Source: Caballeronia glebae
GTDB taxonomy: Bacteria; Pseudomonadota; Gammaproteobacteria; Burkholderiales; Burkholderiaceae
Assembly: GCF_001545035.1 (NCBI RefSeq)
Contig: NZ_FCOJ02000014.1
Coordinates: 1 to 64,000 of the forward strand
Direction of reading: 5' to 3'
Length of the DNA stretch: 64,000 nt
Part shown: piece after piece, positions 8,314-17,351 of the stretch
Layout: every line of letters begins with the position of its first letter
Position numbering within the stretch: the stretch's first letter is position 1
The notes under the pieces: generated by a model
The model's database searches: none
What the model was told of the DNA's origin: nothing
Seen by the model: the letters and a program-made list of their open reading frames with translations, nothing else
Made by a program: the position numbers and the translations under genes

Positions 8314-9717
8314 TCAAGGATTTTCGCTGTCGGAATCGCCCATGTCGCCGCCTTCGCCGACGGCCGCCTTGTTCGCATCTTCACCGTACTCGACGAGCCG
8401 GTTATAGAGCGTTTTCAGGCTGATGCCGAGGATTTCCGCCGCGCGCGTCTTCACGCCGCCGCACTGATCGAGCGTCGCGAGAATGAGCTGACGGTCGGCC
8501 TGCGCAAGCGACGTGCCGAACGGAATCGTCACCGCCGTGCCCGCCGACGGCTTCGACAGCGAAATTTGCAGCGGCACGGTCGCGGTGCTGTCCGAGTCCG
8601 ACGCCGACATGATGTACGCGCGCTGTACGTAATTCTTCAGCTCGCGAACGTTGCCGGCCCAGTTGTAAGACGCCAGCATTTCGCGCACTGCGGGCGGGAA
8701 AATCTTTTTCGTGTTGTAACGGGAGTTCAACTCGTCGAGGAAGGCCTGCCCGAGCAGTTCGACGTCCTTGCCGCGCTCGCGCAGGGGCGGCAGGTTGATC
8801 GGAAACACGTTCAGACGGTGATAGAGATCGAGGCGCAGTTTGCCTTCGAGCACCGCCTGCTCGGGATCGCGATTGGTCGCGGCGATCAGGCGCACGTCCG
8901 TTTCGAGCTCCTTCGTCGTGCCGACGCGCATGAACATGCCCGTCTCCAGCACGCGGAGCAATTTCACTTGCAGCTCGATCGGCATTTCGGTGATTTCGTC
9001 GAGGAACAGCGTGCCGCCGTTCGCGCGTTCGAAATAACCCTTGTGCTGGCGATCCGCGCCCGTGAACGAGCCGCGCTCGTGGCCGAACATTTCCGATTCG
9101 ATCAGGTTCGGCGAAATCGCGCCGCAGTTCACCGCGATGAACGAATGCTTGCGGCGCAGGGAAAGCTCATGCAGCGTCTGCGCGGCGACTTCCTTGCCGG
9201 TGCCCGACTCGCCGATGAGCAGCACTGATGCCGCCGTCGGCGCGACGCGGCCGATCTGGTCGTACACGGTCTGCATCGCGGGCGAATTGCCCAGCATCAG
9301 ACCGAAGCGGCCCATGCGGCGCAATTCGCCGCGCAAGGTGCCGATTTCGGCTTTCAAATCACCAGCGCGCGGCAGGCGTGACAGGATGGCCTTCACGCGC
9401 TGCATGTTGATCGGCTTGACGAGGTAGTCGGCCGCGCCCATCTTGAGCGCGCTGACGGCGGATTCCACCGTCGCGTGACCGGTGATGACGATGAATTCGA
9501 CGCCCGAGCGCGGGTCGAGGTCCTCGAACAGGTCCACGCCCGTGCCGTCGGGCAGCTTGAGATCGGTGAACACGACGTCCGGCGTTTGCCGCACGAGCTG
9601 AATGCGCGCCTCGCGCAAATCGCCGGCGGTGGCCGTGGTCAATCCGTCTTCGCCGATGATCGCGGCTAGCGCCTCGCGGGTACTGGGATCGTCATCGACA
9701 ATCAATACGTGTGGCAT
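8314..9717 (-). CDS. NtrC-family sigma-54 response regulator
   Basis: This encodes 467 residues in three domains. The receiver (1-120) has acidic residues 8-10, phosphoacceptor Asp52, Thr79 and Lys101. The AAA+ domain has Walker A GESGTGKE at 169-176, the sigma-54 contact loop GSFTGA at 216-221 and Walker B LFLDE at 237-241. The C-terminus carries a Fis-type helix-turn-helix ([18 protein letters not shown]). It should activate sigma-54 promoters once phosphorylated. No sensor kinase is adjacent, so it is an orphan regulator here. The start MPHVLIVDD is the receiver's natural first strand; 12 codons upstream in frame are not needed. Its HTH end resembles the activator at 11710. Confidence 0.93.
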   Translation of the reverse strand: MPHVLIVDDDPSTREALAAIIGEDGLTTATAGDLREARIQLVRQTPDVVFTDLKLPDGTGVDLFEDLDPRSGVEFIVITGHATVESAVSALKMGAADYLVKPINMQRVKAILSRLPRAGDLKAEIGTLRGELRRMGRFGLMLGNSPAMQTVYDQIGRVAPTAASVLLIGESGTGKEVAAQTLHELSLRRKHSFIAVNCGAISPNLIESEMFGHERGSFTGADRQHKGYFERANGGTLFLDEITEMPIELQVKLLRVLETGMFMRVGTTKELETDVRLIAATNRDPEQAVLEGKLRLDLYHRLNVFPINLPPLRERGKDVELLGQAFLDELNSRYNTKKIFPPAVREMLASYNWAGNVRELKNYVQRAYIMSASDSDSTATVPLQISLSKPSAGTAVTIPFGTSLAQADRQLILATLDQCGGVKTRAAEILGISLKTLYNRLVEYGEDANKAAVGEGGDMGDSDSENP

Positions 9718-10072
9718 TGCGTTTCGAATTCTTCCTAAGCGTTTCAGGGTCACACGCCGTGTGGCGGCGTGGTCTTCTCCGCGCGGCGATGGTGCCGCAC
9801 GGGCCGGTGCGATTCGCAGTCACAACCGATCGGAGATAATCGGCGTCCCGCAAATGCGCAAAAATAAAATAATTTCCGATTTCTGCCCGCTTGGGCGAAA
9901 CCCGGCGTAAGTTTTTCCATTTAGGTAACTTATGGCCGACGTTTCACTGATTATAAGCGTTTATCAAGACGAAAAAGCACGCTGGTCCCGGCGTGCGTTT
10001 CATTGGTCGGTTCATTAATACAACCAACCGTTCAAAGCAAATCGGCGCGCTGGGCAGCGCTCCGAAAGCGAA
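9718..10072. other. Intergenic region, 355 bp
   Basis: It contains the upstream region of the sigma-54 response regulator (minus strand), including AT-rich sequence around 9855-9875, and the terminator at 9972-9996. I see no supported gene. Confidence 0.5.
9972..9996 (-). terminator. Terminator after the small membrane-protein cluster
   Basis: GCACGC and GCGTGC pair over eight bases, and on the minus strand five T residues follow. It lies downstream of the gene ending at 10073. Confidence 0.65.
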
Positions 10073-10309
10073 TCAGCTTCGCGGGAAGTGCCACGCATCG
10101 GTGGTGCCGCCGACCACGCCATGACCGTTCACGGCCCGCGCGCTCGCGCCGGTCGCCGGCGTGAGCACCTTGCCGCCCTCGTCTTCCCAGCGGCTCAGGT
10201 CGCGCGCGGTGCGGCGCCCGGCGCGATCCTGAGATTGCACCCATTTCCATGCAAGCACGCTGCCTACTGCGAACAGCGCGCCCAAAATTCCGATCGAAGG
10301 CCGTGCCAT
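10073..10309 (-). CDS. Small membrane-anchored protein
   Basis: This encodes 78 residues with one N-terminal membrane helix (PSIGILGALFAVGSVLAWKWV) and a polar tail containing RTARDLSRWEDEGG, ending DAWHFPRS. GGGAGAG lies at normal distance before the ATG. It is the last of three small membrane-protein genes on this strand (11120 to 10073). Family not recognised; likely envelope stress by context. Confidence 0.65.
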   Translation of the reverse strand: MARPSIGILGALFAVGSVLAWKWVQSQDRAGRRTARDLSRWEDEGGKVLTPATGASARAVNGHGVVGGTTDAWHFPRS

Positions 10310-10396
10310 TTGTGTTCTCTCCCATCACCAAAAAGAATCGCTGGCGTTATTAACGACAGCCGCCGCGATATGTCGCATCCGACTCGAGTGCGCGAA

Positions 10397-10714
10397 TCAG
10401 CGGGAAACCAGAAGCCCGACCAAAAAACCGACGCCCGCAGCAATGCCGAGCGACTGCCAGGGATTGTCCTTCACATATTTCTCGGTGCAATCGACGCCAG
10501 CGCGATAGCGGCTTTGCGCGCTCGCCTGCGCATCTTCCAGCGCGCCGCGCGCCGAATCGACGTGGTCGCGCAGACGCGAGCGCAGCACCTCGACGCCCTC
10601 GCCCGGCAGCGTGGCCGACAATCGGAGCAATTCCTCCGAATCGTTCAGCAGCACCTTGATGTCTTCGATGATCTTTTGCTTGCCCAACGCAAGCTGGACA
10701 GTCGTTTGACTCAT
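10397..10714 (-). CDS. DUF883 (ElaB/YqjD) family membrane protein
   Basis: This encodes 105 residues. A long amphipathic helix (LNDSEELLRLSATLPGEGVEVLRSRLRDHVDSARGAL) is followed by the family signature YVKDNPWQSLGIAAGVGFLVGLLVSR, a glycine-zipper membrane anchor at the extreme C-terminus. E. coli YqjD and ElaB are inner-membrane proteins that bind ribosomes and are RpoS dependent. The start MSQTTVQL is chosen as the family-like N-terminus. It follows the upstream membrane gene by 49 bp, so the two are probably cotranscribed. Confidence 0.88.
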   Translation of the reverse strand: MSQTTVQLALGKQKIIEDIKVLLNDSEELLRLSATLPGEGVEVLRSRLRDHVDSARGALEDAQASAQSRYRAGVDCTEKYVKDNPWQSLGIAAGVGFLVGLLVSR

Positions 10715-10763
10715 GGAATGTAGTCCTCGCCCAAGTGGGTTTGTATGGATCGGCCGACGCCGC

Positions 10764-11120
10764 TCAGCGGGTTTCGGCAACCGGCACGCCCGCCACGCGG
10801 AGGCGCGCGCCCGCCGCGATCCGCGCGCGCAGGCTGCGCACGATGCCGCTTGCCGTCAACGCCCCGCCCATCGCGCCGAACACGAGGCTCGTCACGTTCG
10901 CGGCGCGCGCGAGCGCGGGTGTGCCCGCCGCATAGCCTAGCACCGCGCACATCAGCGCGGTCACGAGCGCGACGGCGGCCCAGTGATAGATGTCGATCGG
11001 CTCGCCGGACGTGAGTTCCTGGCGATGGCCCGTCGAATTGTGCGCGCGTCGCGTCCGGCTCGGCCGCGGGGGGCTCATGCGCGGCTGCGCGGCCCCGTCG
11101 AAACTGAAAAAGTCTTCCAT
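10764..11120 (-). CDS. Membrane protein with two transmembrane helices
   Basis: This encodes 118 residues: a soluble N-terminus (MEDFFSFDGAAQPRMSPPRPSR) and two hydrophobic helices, about 46-65 (WAAVALVTALMCAVLGYAAG) and 75-95 (NVTSLVFGAMGGALTASGIV). A basic tail follows. The ATG follows GAGAGAGG. It probably heads a small operon with the DUF883 gene. I do not recognise a family. Confidence 0.65.
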   Translation of the reverse strand: MEDFFSFDGAAQPRMSPPRPSRTRRAHNSTGHRQELTSGEPIDIYHWAAVALVTALMCAVLGYAAGTPALARAANVTSLVFGAMGGALTASGIVRSLRARIAAGARLRVAGVPVAETR

Positions 11121-11709
11121 GATGCGTTTGCCTCTCTCGACCATCCTCGTGTGTGCGCCTCGGAGACGGTGCTCGTCGGCGAACTTTGGAATATGAGTCA
11201 CGATACGGCAACTTATGCAGCTTTCATGCCAGCGCCGTCGACCGGGCGGTAAAGCACGCATAGTGGACGCTTCAGCCGCCGATCGAGTAACAATTACGTC
11301 GTCGCGTTGTAAATTCTCAGTGTGGAACGGAGAACCTTGCCGGAAGCGCCGCCAGCGTCCCGCGCCGCTCAGACAAAATGCGCCGAGGCCTGGCCCACGC
11401 ATTGCCGCAATGTCGTTGCGAATGGTTAAATAGCGTTTATGAGGCAGGTTTCGTTTGCAATAACCGGCGCTGCGCAAGCGTCCGATGCAAACTTGCCTGG
11501 ACCGACGCTCCACCAGGAAAAGAGGGCTCGCCTGGCACGTGAGTCCGATGGGCAGCGCGCACGGGCGCGTCATATGCCGAAGCGCGCGGTCATCCACGGT
11601 TGCGCCGCTCGCGCGCGCCGTACCGCGCCCGGCCGACTGCAACCGGAGGCGCCCGCGCGAGCCGCCGCCCGCCTACTACACACGCAGAACTCAGGAACGA
11701 TCAGGACAC
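11121..11709. other. Divergent intergenic region, 589 bp
   Basis: It lies between the small membrane-gene operon (minus) and the sigma-54 activator (plus). A TGGCAC motif at about 11532 has no matching TTGC element at the right distance, so I do not call a sigma-54 promoter. No gene supported. Confidence 0.45.
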
Positions 11710-12777
11710 ATGGCGTCAACCGATCTGGATCAGCCACCCACTGTGGTCGGCGATACACCCGCGCAAAAAAAGCGCAACACGGGGGAAGTGCCGGGCTTGA
11801 AGTCCTATGGACTGCTCTTCGGCTCGTCGCCCGTGATGCAGGAGTTGTACACGCAAATCGAGCGCGTGGCCGCGACCGATGCGACCGCGCTCATCATCGG
11901 CGAGTCGGGCACCGGCAAGGAACTCGTCGCGCGGACGATTCACGACCTCAGCGCGCGCAAGGATGCGCCGTTCATCGCGGTGAACTGTGGCGCGATTCCC
12001 GATAACCTCATCGAGGCCGAGCTCTTCGGCCACGAAAAAGGCAGCTTCACGGGCGCGGTGCAGGGTCGCATCGGCTACTTCGAGCATGCGAACCGCGGCA
12101 CGCTCTTTCTCGACGAAGTGACCGAGATGTCGCCCGTTCGGCAGGTCAAGCTCTTGCGCGCGCTGGAAACGGGCACGTTCTTTCGCGTCGGCGGCAGCGA
12201 TCTCATCAGCTCGGATGTGCGCGTGATCGCGGCGACCAACCGCGATCCCATCGTGGCCGTGAAGGAAAACGGCTTGCGCGAGGACCTGATGTATCGCCTC
12301 GCCGTGTTCCCGCTGCGTGCGCCGCCCCTGCGCGAGCGCGATTCCGACCGCGAGCTGCTCGCACAACATTTCCTCTCCGAAATGAACGCGCAGGAAGGCA
12401 CGAGCAAGGCCTTCAGCAAACGCGCGCTCGACGTGCTGCGCACCTATTCGTGGCCTGGCAACGTGCGCGAACTGAAGAACACGGTCTATCGCGCGTTCAT
12501 TCTCGCGGAGAAGACGGTGGAGATCGCGCATCCGCATCTCGCGTCGCGCGTGAAGAAGCCGGTCACGCAGGGCGACGCGATGAACGTCTGGGTCGGCACG
12601 CCCCTCGCCGATGCGCAGAAGCAGATCATCCTCGGCACGCTCAAGCATTGCGGCGGCGACAAGCGGCGCGCCGCGAAGGCACTCGGCGTGAGCCTGAAGA
12701 CCCTGTACAACCGCCTCGGCGCGTACGAAAACGAGGACACCGAGGGCAGCGACACGGCGTCGAAGAGCGAAAGCTGA
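11710..12777 (+). CDS. Receiver-less sigma-54 transcriptional activator
   Basis: This encodes 355 residues with only a 33-residue N-terminal tail before the AAA+ domain. Walker A GESGTGKE is at 64-71, the sigma-54 contact loop GSFTGA at 111-116, and [11 protein letters not shown] is the Walker B block. A Fis-type helix-turn-helix ([23 protein letters not shown]) ends the protein. With no receiver or GAF domain it resembles PspF, which is always competent unless bound by a partner. The first ATG in the conserved frame follows CAGGA. Its C-terminus is strikingly like that of the orphan response regulator 2 kb away, so the two are probably paralogs. A terminator follows. Confidence 0.92.
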   Translation: MASTDLDQPPTVVGDTPAQKKRNTGEVPGLKSYGLLFGSSPVMQELYTQIERVAATDATALIIGESGTGKELVARTIHDLSARKDAPFIAVNCGAIPDNLIEAELFGHEKGSFTGAVQGRIGYFEHANRGTLFLDEVTEMSPVRQVKLLRALETGTFFRVGGSDLISSDVRVIAATNRDPIVAVKENGLREDLMYRLAVFPLRAPPLRERDSDRELLAQHFLSEMNAQEGTSKAFSKRALDVLRTYSWPGNVRELKNTVYRAFILAEKTVEIAHPHLASRVKKPVTQGDAMNVWVGTPLADAQKQIILGTLKHCGGDKRRAAKALGVSLKTLYNRLGAYENEDTEGSDTASKSES

Positions 12778-12809
12778 ATCGCTTTCCCGGCCTCATCCGC
12801 ATGGCTGAG

Positions 12810-12843
12810 AAGCGAGCGCGCACGACCGCGCTCGCTTTTTTTT
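12810..12843 (+). terminator. Terminator of the sigma-54 activator gene
   Basis: AAGCGAGCGCG and CGCGCTCGCTT form a perfect 11-bp stem with a six-base loop and an eight-T tail. Confidence 0.9.
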
Positions 12844-12918
12844 GCTCCGATCGATTCGCGGATCGAAACGTGCTCCTCTCGCTTGCAATTTCTTGCAAAT
12901 TTCTCAAGGCGGTAATTA

Positions 12919-12930
12919 GAAGCATGCTTC
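12919..12930. promoter_or_regulatory. Perfect 12-bp palindrome upstream of the lipoprotein pair
   Basis: GAAGCATGCTTC is fully self-complementary. It lies in an AT-richer stretch 135 bp before the first lipoprotein gene, just after two CTTGCAA direct repeats spaced 10 bp apart (12882 and 12892). It may be an operator; no known regulator is assigned. Confidence 0.3.
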
Positions 12931-13065
12931 AAAATGCGCGAAGCCTGCGCGTCGTGCCGTCTGCGCGTTGCCGGGCGGTGCCTTGAGCGCGAAACCTCAA
13001 GAAGATTCGAGCCCCTCGAACCCCGATGGCAAGCGTCGGGAACTGGAAGACGAAGGAAACGCAAC

Positions 13066-13620
13066 ATGCAGATCAGGGTTCATTGGCGCGGGCCGCGTGC
13101 CGCCGCGCTCGCCGCGATCATCTCGGGCGCCATGGCTTGCGTAAGCCTCAGTGGATGCAACTCGCTTTATAGCGAAGGCGCGACGACCGGCGCCGGTATC
13201 GCGGGCGCCGCAGTGGCGAACGCCGTCACGAGCAACGCCGCGGTCGCGACGGGCATCGGCCTGGGCGCGGTCGCCGCGGCGCGCGCGGGCGTGCAGTACA
13301 CGCAGCGCGTCATTCATACCAACACACAAGATCAGATCGCCTCGGTTGCCGGGCCGCTCGCGATCGGCGCGGTCGCGCCCTGGAAGATCGTGCATTCCGT
13401 GGCGATCGAAGAGGACGAGAAAGGCCGCGTAACGGTGAGCCGCACGATCAGCAGCGGCGTGCTCGATTGCAAGGAAATCGTGTTCTCCGTCGATCGCGAT
13501 GCGACGAAGGACCGCCCCGCCGGCAGCGCGTTTTACGTGGCGTCGGTGTGCCGTGACGGCAACAAGTGGAAATGGGCATCGGCCGAACCCGCCACGCCGC
13601 GCTGGGGCTCGCTGCAATGA
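13066..13620 (+). CDS. Predicted lipoprotein, first of a paralogous pair
   Basis: This encodes 184 residues with a lipoprotein signal peptide: a hydrophobic core (AALAAIISGAMACVSL), then lipobox LSGC with Cys31. The mature protein has a Gly/Ala-rich stretch (GAGIAGAAVANAV, IGLGAVAAARAG), probably a glycine-zipper helix. A beta-rich domain follows with APWKIVHSVAI and LDCKEIVFSV, ending KWKWASAEPATPRWGSLQ. The ending closely matches the next gene, so the two arose by duplication. The ATG follows AAGGAAACGCAAC. Function unknown. Confidence 0.8.
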   Translation: MQIRVHWRGPRAAALAAIISGAMACVSLSGCNSLYSEGATTGAGIAGAAVANAVTSNAAVATGIGLGAVAAARAGVQYTQRVIHTNTQDQIASVAGPLAIGAVAPWKIVHSVAIEEDEKGRVTVSRTISSGVLDCKEIVFSVDRDATKDRPAGSAFYVASVCRDGNKWKWASAEPATPRWGSLQ

Positions 13621-14141
13621 CGCGGTCTTTCGACGTACCCTTTGCGCTGCGTCTAGGGCTCGTCGCGCTCGGCGCCGCCGCGTGCGTGAGCATGAGCGGT
13701 TGCGCATCGATCGGCGCCGCGACGGGCGCAGTGGCGGGCGTCGCGACCGGCGCGTTCACGACGAATCCGGCCATCGGCCTCGGCATCGGTATCGCGGTGC
13801 AGGCCGCCACCGACGCGGCCGTCAAGCGCGTGACCAGATCGCTGCATCAGGATCAGCAGGTCATGATCGCGGTGACGGCGGGCACGTCGCAGGTCGGCGA
13901 AACGCGGCCTTGGAAGGTCAAGCATACGTTGCCGGTCGAGAACGGCCACGGCGAGGTGCACGTGCTGCGCGAATTCAACAGCGCGCTCGCGAGCTGCAAG
14001 GAGTTCGCCTTTTCGGTCGTCGACGGCGACGATGCGAAAGCGCCGGCCGAATGGTTCATCGCGACGGCTTGCCAGCAGTCCGAAGGTTGGAAATGGGCGT
14101 CGGCGGAGCCGGCGGTCGAGCGCTGGGGCAATCTGCAGTAA
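13617..14141 (+). CDS. Predicted lipoprotein, second of a paralogous pair
   Basis: This encodes 174 residues. Its ATG overlaps the previous stop (ATGA), a sign of translational coupling, and this decides the start. The signal peptide ends in lipobox MSGC followed by ASIGAATGAVAGVATGAF, again a glycine-zipper helix. The mature domain mirrors its neighbour: RPWKVKHTLPV, LASCKEFAFSV and the ending WKWASAEPAVERWGNLQ. It probably acts in the envelope with its paralog. No established family function. Confidence 0.8.
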   Translation: MTRSFDVPFALRLGLVALGAAACVSMSGCASIGAATGAVAGVATGAFTTNPAIGLGIGIAVQAATDAAVKRVTRSLHQDQQVMIAVTAGTSQVGETRPWKVKHTLPVENGHGEVHVLREFNSALASCKEFAFSVVDGDDAKAPAEWFIATACQQSEGWKWASAEPAVERWGNLQ

Positions 14142-14164
14142 TTTTTTTCGCGGCTGGAAAACGA

Positions 14165-14195
14165 AAGCGCGGTTCCGTCACCGGCAACCGCGCTT
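14165..14195. terminator. Hairpin between convergent genes
   Basis: AAGCGCGGTT and AACCGCGCTT form a perfect 10-bp stem. T-rich flanks are weak on both sides, so it may terminate either the lipoprotein operon or the ABC operon. Confidence 0.55.
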
Positions 14196-14219
14196 CGTGT
14201 TCCTGCTTTCAGACGATGC

Positions 14220-15575
14220 TCAAGCCTCGACATCCTCCAGACTCAGCATCTCGGTCTGGTCGTTGTACGAGAAAATTTCCCCGTACCGGCCCCAGTCGAT
14301 CACCGCGTCGAGCGTTTGTTGCGCGGCCTTGTCGGAGAGAAAGTCCTCCAGTTCCTGCTCGAAGCGCACGCGCGGCGCGCGATGCCCCGGCCGCTCGTTC
14401 AGCACCTTCTTGATCCGCGCCGCCAGCGGCACATGCCGCTGCAGATGCTCCGCGAACATCATCTTGCGCTCCTGCGTGCCCAACTCGGCGAACACGCGCG
14501 CCTGCGGCGTCAGGAAAATGTCGCCCTCGCGGACATCGGCGAAACCGAGATGTTGCAGCACTTCCGCGACCGGGAAGAGATCGTCCACTTCGAGATGCAA
14601 TGTGCGCGCGATTTCCGGCATATCCGCGCGGCCGTGGTAGGGCTCGGCCGCGAGCGTTTCGATGAGACCCGCCATCAGATTGGTCGACACCGACGGCAGC
14701 CAGCTTCCCAGATCCAGCCCCTTCTTCTTCGCTTCGTCCATCTGACGCGCGGTCATCTTTGCGTAAATATCGTCGACGAGACGCCGGAACGCCGGGTCCA
14801 GACGATTGCGCGGATGCTTGAACGGCACCTTGATCTCGGCCATCACGCGGCCCGGATTCGACGACAGCACGAGGATGCGGTCGCACATGAACACGGCTTC
14901 CTCGATGTTGTGCGTGACGATCAGCACCGACTTGATCGGCATGCGCCCTTGCGTCCAGAGATCGAGCAGGTCGGTGCGCAGGTTCTCCGCGGTCAGCACG
15001 TCGAGCGCGGAGAACGGCTCGTCCATCAGCAGCAGGGTAGGATCGACGACCAGCGCCCGCGCGAAACCGACGCGCTGCCGCATACCGCCCGACAACTCGC
15101 GCGGATACGCGTTCTCGAAACCGTCGAGACCGATCAGATCGATCGCGGCAAGCGCGCGCTCACGCCGCTCGCGCGCGCCGACGCCCTGCGCTTCCAGACC
15201 CGCTTCCACGTTCTGCATCACGGTTAGCCACGGGAAGAGCGCGAAGGTCTGAAACACCATCGCGACGCCTTTCGCGGGCCCGCGCAACGGCTCGTTCAGA
15301 TAGGTCACGTCGCCGCCCGTCGGCTCGATCAGCCCGGCGATGATGCGCAACAGCGTCGACTTGCCCGAGCCCGAGCGCCCGAGCAAACCGACGATCTCCC
15401 CTTCGCGCAGCACGAGGTTCGCATCGTCGAGCACGAGCAGTTCGCCCTGTGTCTTGTTGAAGCCGCGGCTCACGTTCGAGACGCGCAGGATTTCCGCGCC
15501 AAGTCGCGGCGGCGTGCCTTGCGGGCGCTGAAAGCCCTGTGCAGCGGACGTCTGCGTATTTTTCAGGTTCTGCAT
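14220..15575 (-). CDS. ABC transporter ATPase, nitrate/sulfonate type with AAA-associated C-domain
   Basis: This encodes 451 residues. Residues about 28-270 form an ABC ATPase of the nitrate/sulfonate/taurine class: Walker A GRSGSGKS, Q-loop VFQTFALFPWLTV, signature LSGGMRQRVGFARAL, Walker B LLLMDEPFSALD and the switch histidine in VLIVTHNIEEAV. The last 150 residues form an extra domain (VEVLQHLGF-type helical segment, then WGRYGEIFSYNDQTEMLSLED) found in a subset of these ATPases. It powers the double permease encoded 12 bp upstream. GAGGACGAG precedes the ATG. No binding-protein gene is adjacent, so the substrate is unknown. Confidence 0.9.
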   Translation of the reverse strand: MQNLKNTQTSAAQGFQRPQGTPPRLGAEILRVSNVSRGFNKTQGELLVLDDANLVLREGEIVGLLGRSGSGKSTLLRIIAGLIEPTGGDVTYLNEPLRGPAKGVAMVFQTFALFPWLTVMQNVEAGLEAQGVGARERRERALAAIDLIGLDGFENAYPRELSGGMRQRVGFARALVVDPTLLLMDEPFSALDVLTAENLRTDLLDLWTQGRMPIKSVLIVTHNIEEAVFMCDRILVLSSNPGRVMAEIKVPFKHPRNRLDPAFRRLVDDIYAKMTARQMDEAKKKGLDLGSWLPSVSTNLMAGLIETLAAEPYHGRADMPEIARTLHLEVDDLFPVAEVLQHLGFADVREGDIFLTPQARVFAELGTQERKMMFAEHLQRHVPLAARIKKVLNERPGHRAPRVRFEQELEDFLSDKAAQQTLDAVIDWGRYGEIFSYNDQTEMLSLEDVEA

Positions 15576-15587
15576 TGGAACTCGTCC

Positions 15588-17351
15588 TCAATCCAGCCGG
15601 AGTCTTGCTTCGGCGTAGGCGTATAGCGGGCGCCACAGCAGTCGGTTGAACAGCGTGACGAACAGCGACATCACAGCGATGCCGAGAATGATTTTCGGGT
15701 AGTCGCCCGCGGCGGTCGTCTGGGCGATGTACGCGCCGAGGCCGTGCGCGACGACCTCGGTCTTGCCCCACGACACCGCTTCCGCGACGATGCTCGCGTT
15801 CCACGCGCCGCCCGAAGCGGTGATCGCGCCGGTGATGTAGTAAGGGAAGATGCCGGGCAACATGCACTTCTTCCACCACTGCCAGCCGCGAATCTGGAAA
15901 TTGGTCGCGGCCTCGCGATAATCGTTCGGATAAGAAGACGCGCCCGCAACGACGTTGAAAAGGATATACCACTGCGTACCGAGCACGATGAGCGGCGAGA
16001 GCCAGATATCGGGGTTCAGGTTCCAGCGCACGATCGCGACGACGAATACCGGAAACAACAGGTTCGCCGGGAACGCGGCGAGGAACTGCGCGAGCGGCTG
16101 GACCTTCTCCGCGAGCGCCGGTCGCAGGCCGATCAGCACGCCGACCGGCACCCAGATCACCGAAGCGATCGCGATCAGCACCACCACGCGCAACAGCGTG
16201 ATGAAGCCGAGCACGAACACGTGTCCGACTTCGTTCCAGCTCACGCCCGTCGCGACGAACGACGCGACCTTCCACACCACGAACACCGTGATCAGCAGCA
16301 CGACCGTGCCCCACGCGATATCGCCCGTGCGCGTGGACGGCACCTTCGCGCGCAGCGGCAGGCCGACGTTCTCCAGCGCGCCTTGCAGCGACGGCAGCTT
16401 GATCGGCACGCGCGCCGCCTTCGCCAGAATCCAGCCCGCCGGCACGAGCAGACGGTGAATCAGGCGCGTGCGGCGGATCAGATCGAGCAGCCACGAAGAC
16501 GGCTCGTCGCCCGAACTCGTGTTCTCCATGCGGAATTTGTCGGCCCACGCGACGAGCGGACGGAACATCAACTGGTCGTAGGCCAGGATGACGACGATCA
16601 TCGCGAGGATCACCCAGCCGATCGCGGAGAGATTGCGCTCGCCGATAGCCGCCGCCAGATACGCGCCGATGCCCGGCAGCACGATCGTGCGGTTGCCGAC
16701 CGTGATTGCCTCGGACGCGACCACGAAAAACCAGCCGCCCGACATCGACATCATCATGTTCCAGATGAGGCCGGGCATCGAGAACGGCACTTCCAGCTTC
16801 CAGAAACGCTGCCAGTTGGTGAGGTGAAAGCCGCGCGAAACTTCGTCCAGGTCGCGCGGCACCGTGCGCAGCGACTGATAGAAGCTGAACGTCATGTTCC
16901 ACGCCTGGCTCGTGAAGATCGCGAAAATCGCCGCGCATTCGGCGCCGATCACACGCCCGGGGAACATGGCGAGGAAGAACGTCACGGTGAACGAGATGTA
17001 GCCCAGCACCGGCACCGACTGGAGGATGTCGAGAATCGGCACGAGCACGATGGACGCGCGCCGGCTCTTCGCCGCGAGCGTGCCGTAGACCAGTGTGAAG
17101 ATGAGCGACGCGACCATCGCCAGCAGCATGCGCAAGGTGGTGCGCAACGCGTATTCGGGGAGATTCGCGGGGTCGAGCGAGATCGCCTGGGTCTGCAGGG
17201 TCGAGATCGGCGCCAGGGTCTCGTGGAATCCGACGGCTGCGAGCGCGATGATGCAGATGATCATCGGGAACGCGACGAAATCCCAGCGGTTGGGCAGGAT
17301 CCGCCAGGCCGACGCATTCGCCGTGCGATTCAGATTGAAACCAAATTCCAT
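15588..17351 (-). CDS. Fused double ABC permease
   Basis: This encodes 587 residues with about 12 membrane segments in two halves, each with a BPD_transp_1 permease domain. The first EAA-type loop (DEVSRGFHLTNWQRFWKLEVPFSMPGL) is near residue 195 and the second (REAATNFQIRGWQWWKKCMLPGIFPYY) near 500. One polypeptide therefore supplies both membrane halves of an importer. I start at MEFGFNLN, preceded by GGGAGGG, rather than at in-frame codons further upstream. It is operonic with the ATPase. The family is annotated as nitrate/sulfonate-type, but no substrate can be read from the sequence. Confidence 0.9.
   Translation of the reverse strand: MEFGFNLNRTANASAWRILPNRWDFVAFPMIICIIALAAVGFHETLAPISTLQTQAISLDPANLPEYALRTTLRMLLAMVASLIFTLVYGTLAAKSRRASIVLVPILDILQSVPVLGYISFTVTFFLAMFPGRVIGAECAAIFAIFTSQAWNMTFSFYQSLRTVPRDLDEVSRGFHLTNWQRFWKLEVPFSMPGLIWNMMMSMSGGWFFVVASEAITVGNRTIVLPGIGAYLAAAIGERNLSAIGWVILAMIVVILAYDQLMFRPLVAWADKFRMENTSSGDEPSSWLLDLIRRTRLIHRLLVPAGWILAKAARVPIKLPSLQGALENVGLPLRAKVPSTRTGDIAWGTVVLLITVFVVWKVASFVATGVSWNEVGHVFVLGFITLLRVVVLIAIASVIWVPVGVLIGLRPALAEKVQPLAQFLAAFPANLLFPVFVVAIVRWNLNPDIWLSPLIVLGTQWYILFNVVAGASSYPNDYREAATNFQIRGWQWWKKCMLPGIFPYYITGAITASGGAWNASIVAEAVSWGKTEVVAHGLGAYIAQTTAAGDYPKIILGIAVMSLFVTLFNRLLWRPLYAYAEARLRLD

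Noticed and set aside
9932-10018. Short reading frame MADVSLIISVYQDEKARW
   Set aside because: No good ribosome binding site and it overlaps a terminator hairpin.
11532-11547. Possible sigma-54 promoter (TGGCAC) before the activator
   Set aside because: The -12 TTGC element is absent at the correct spacing.
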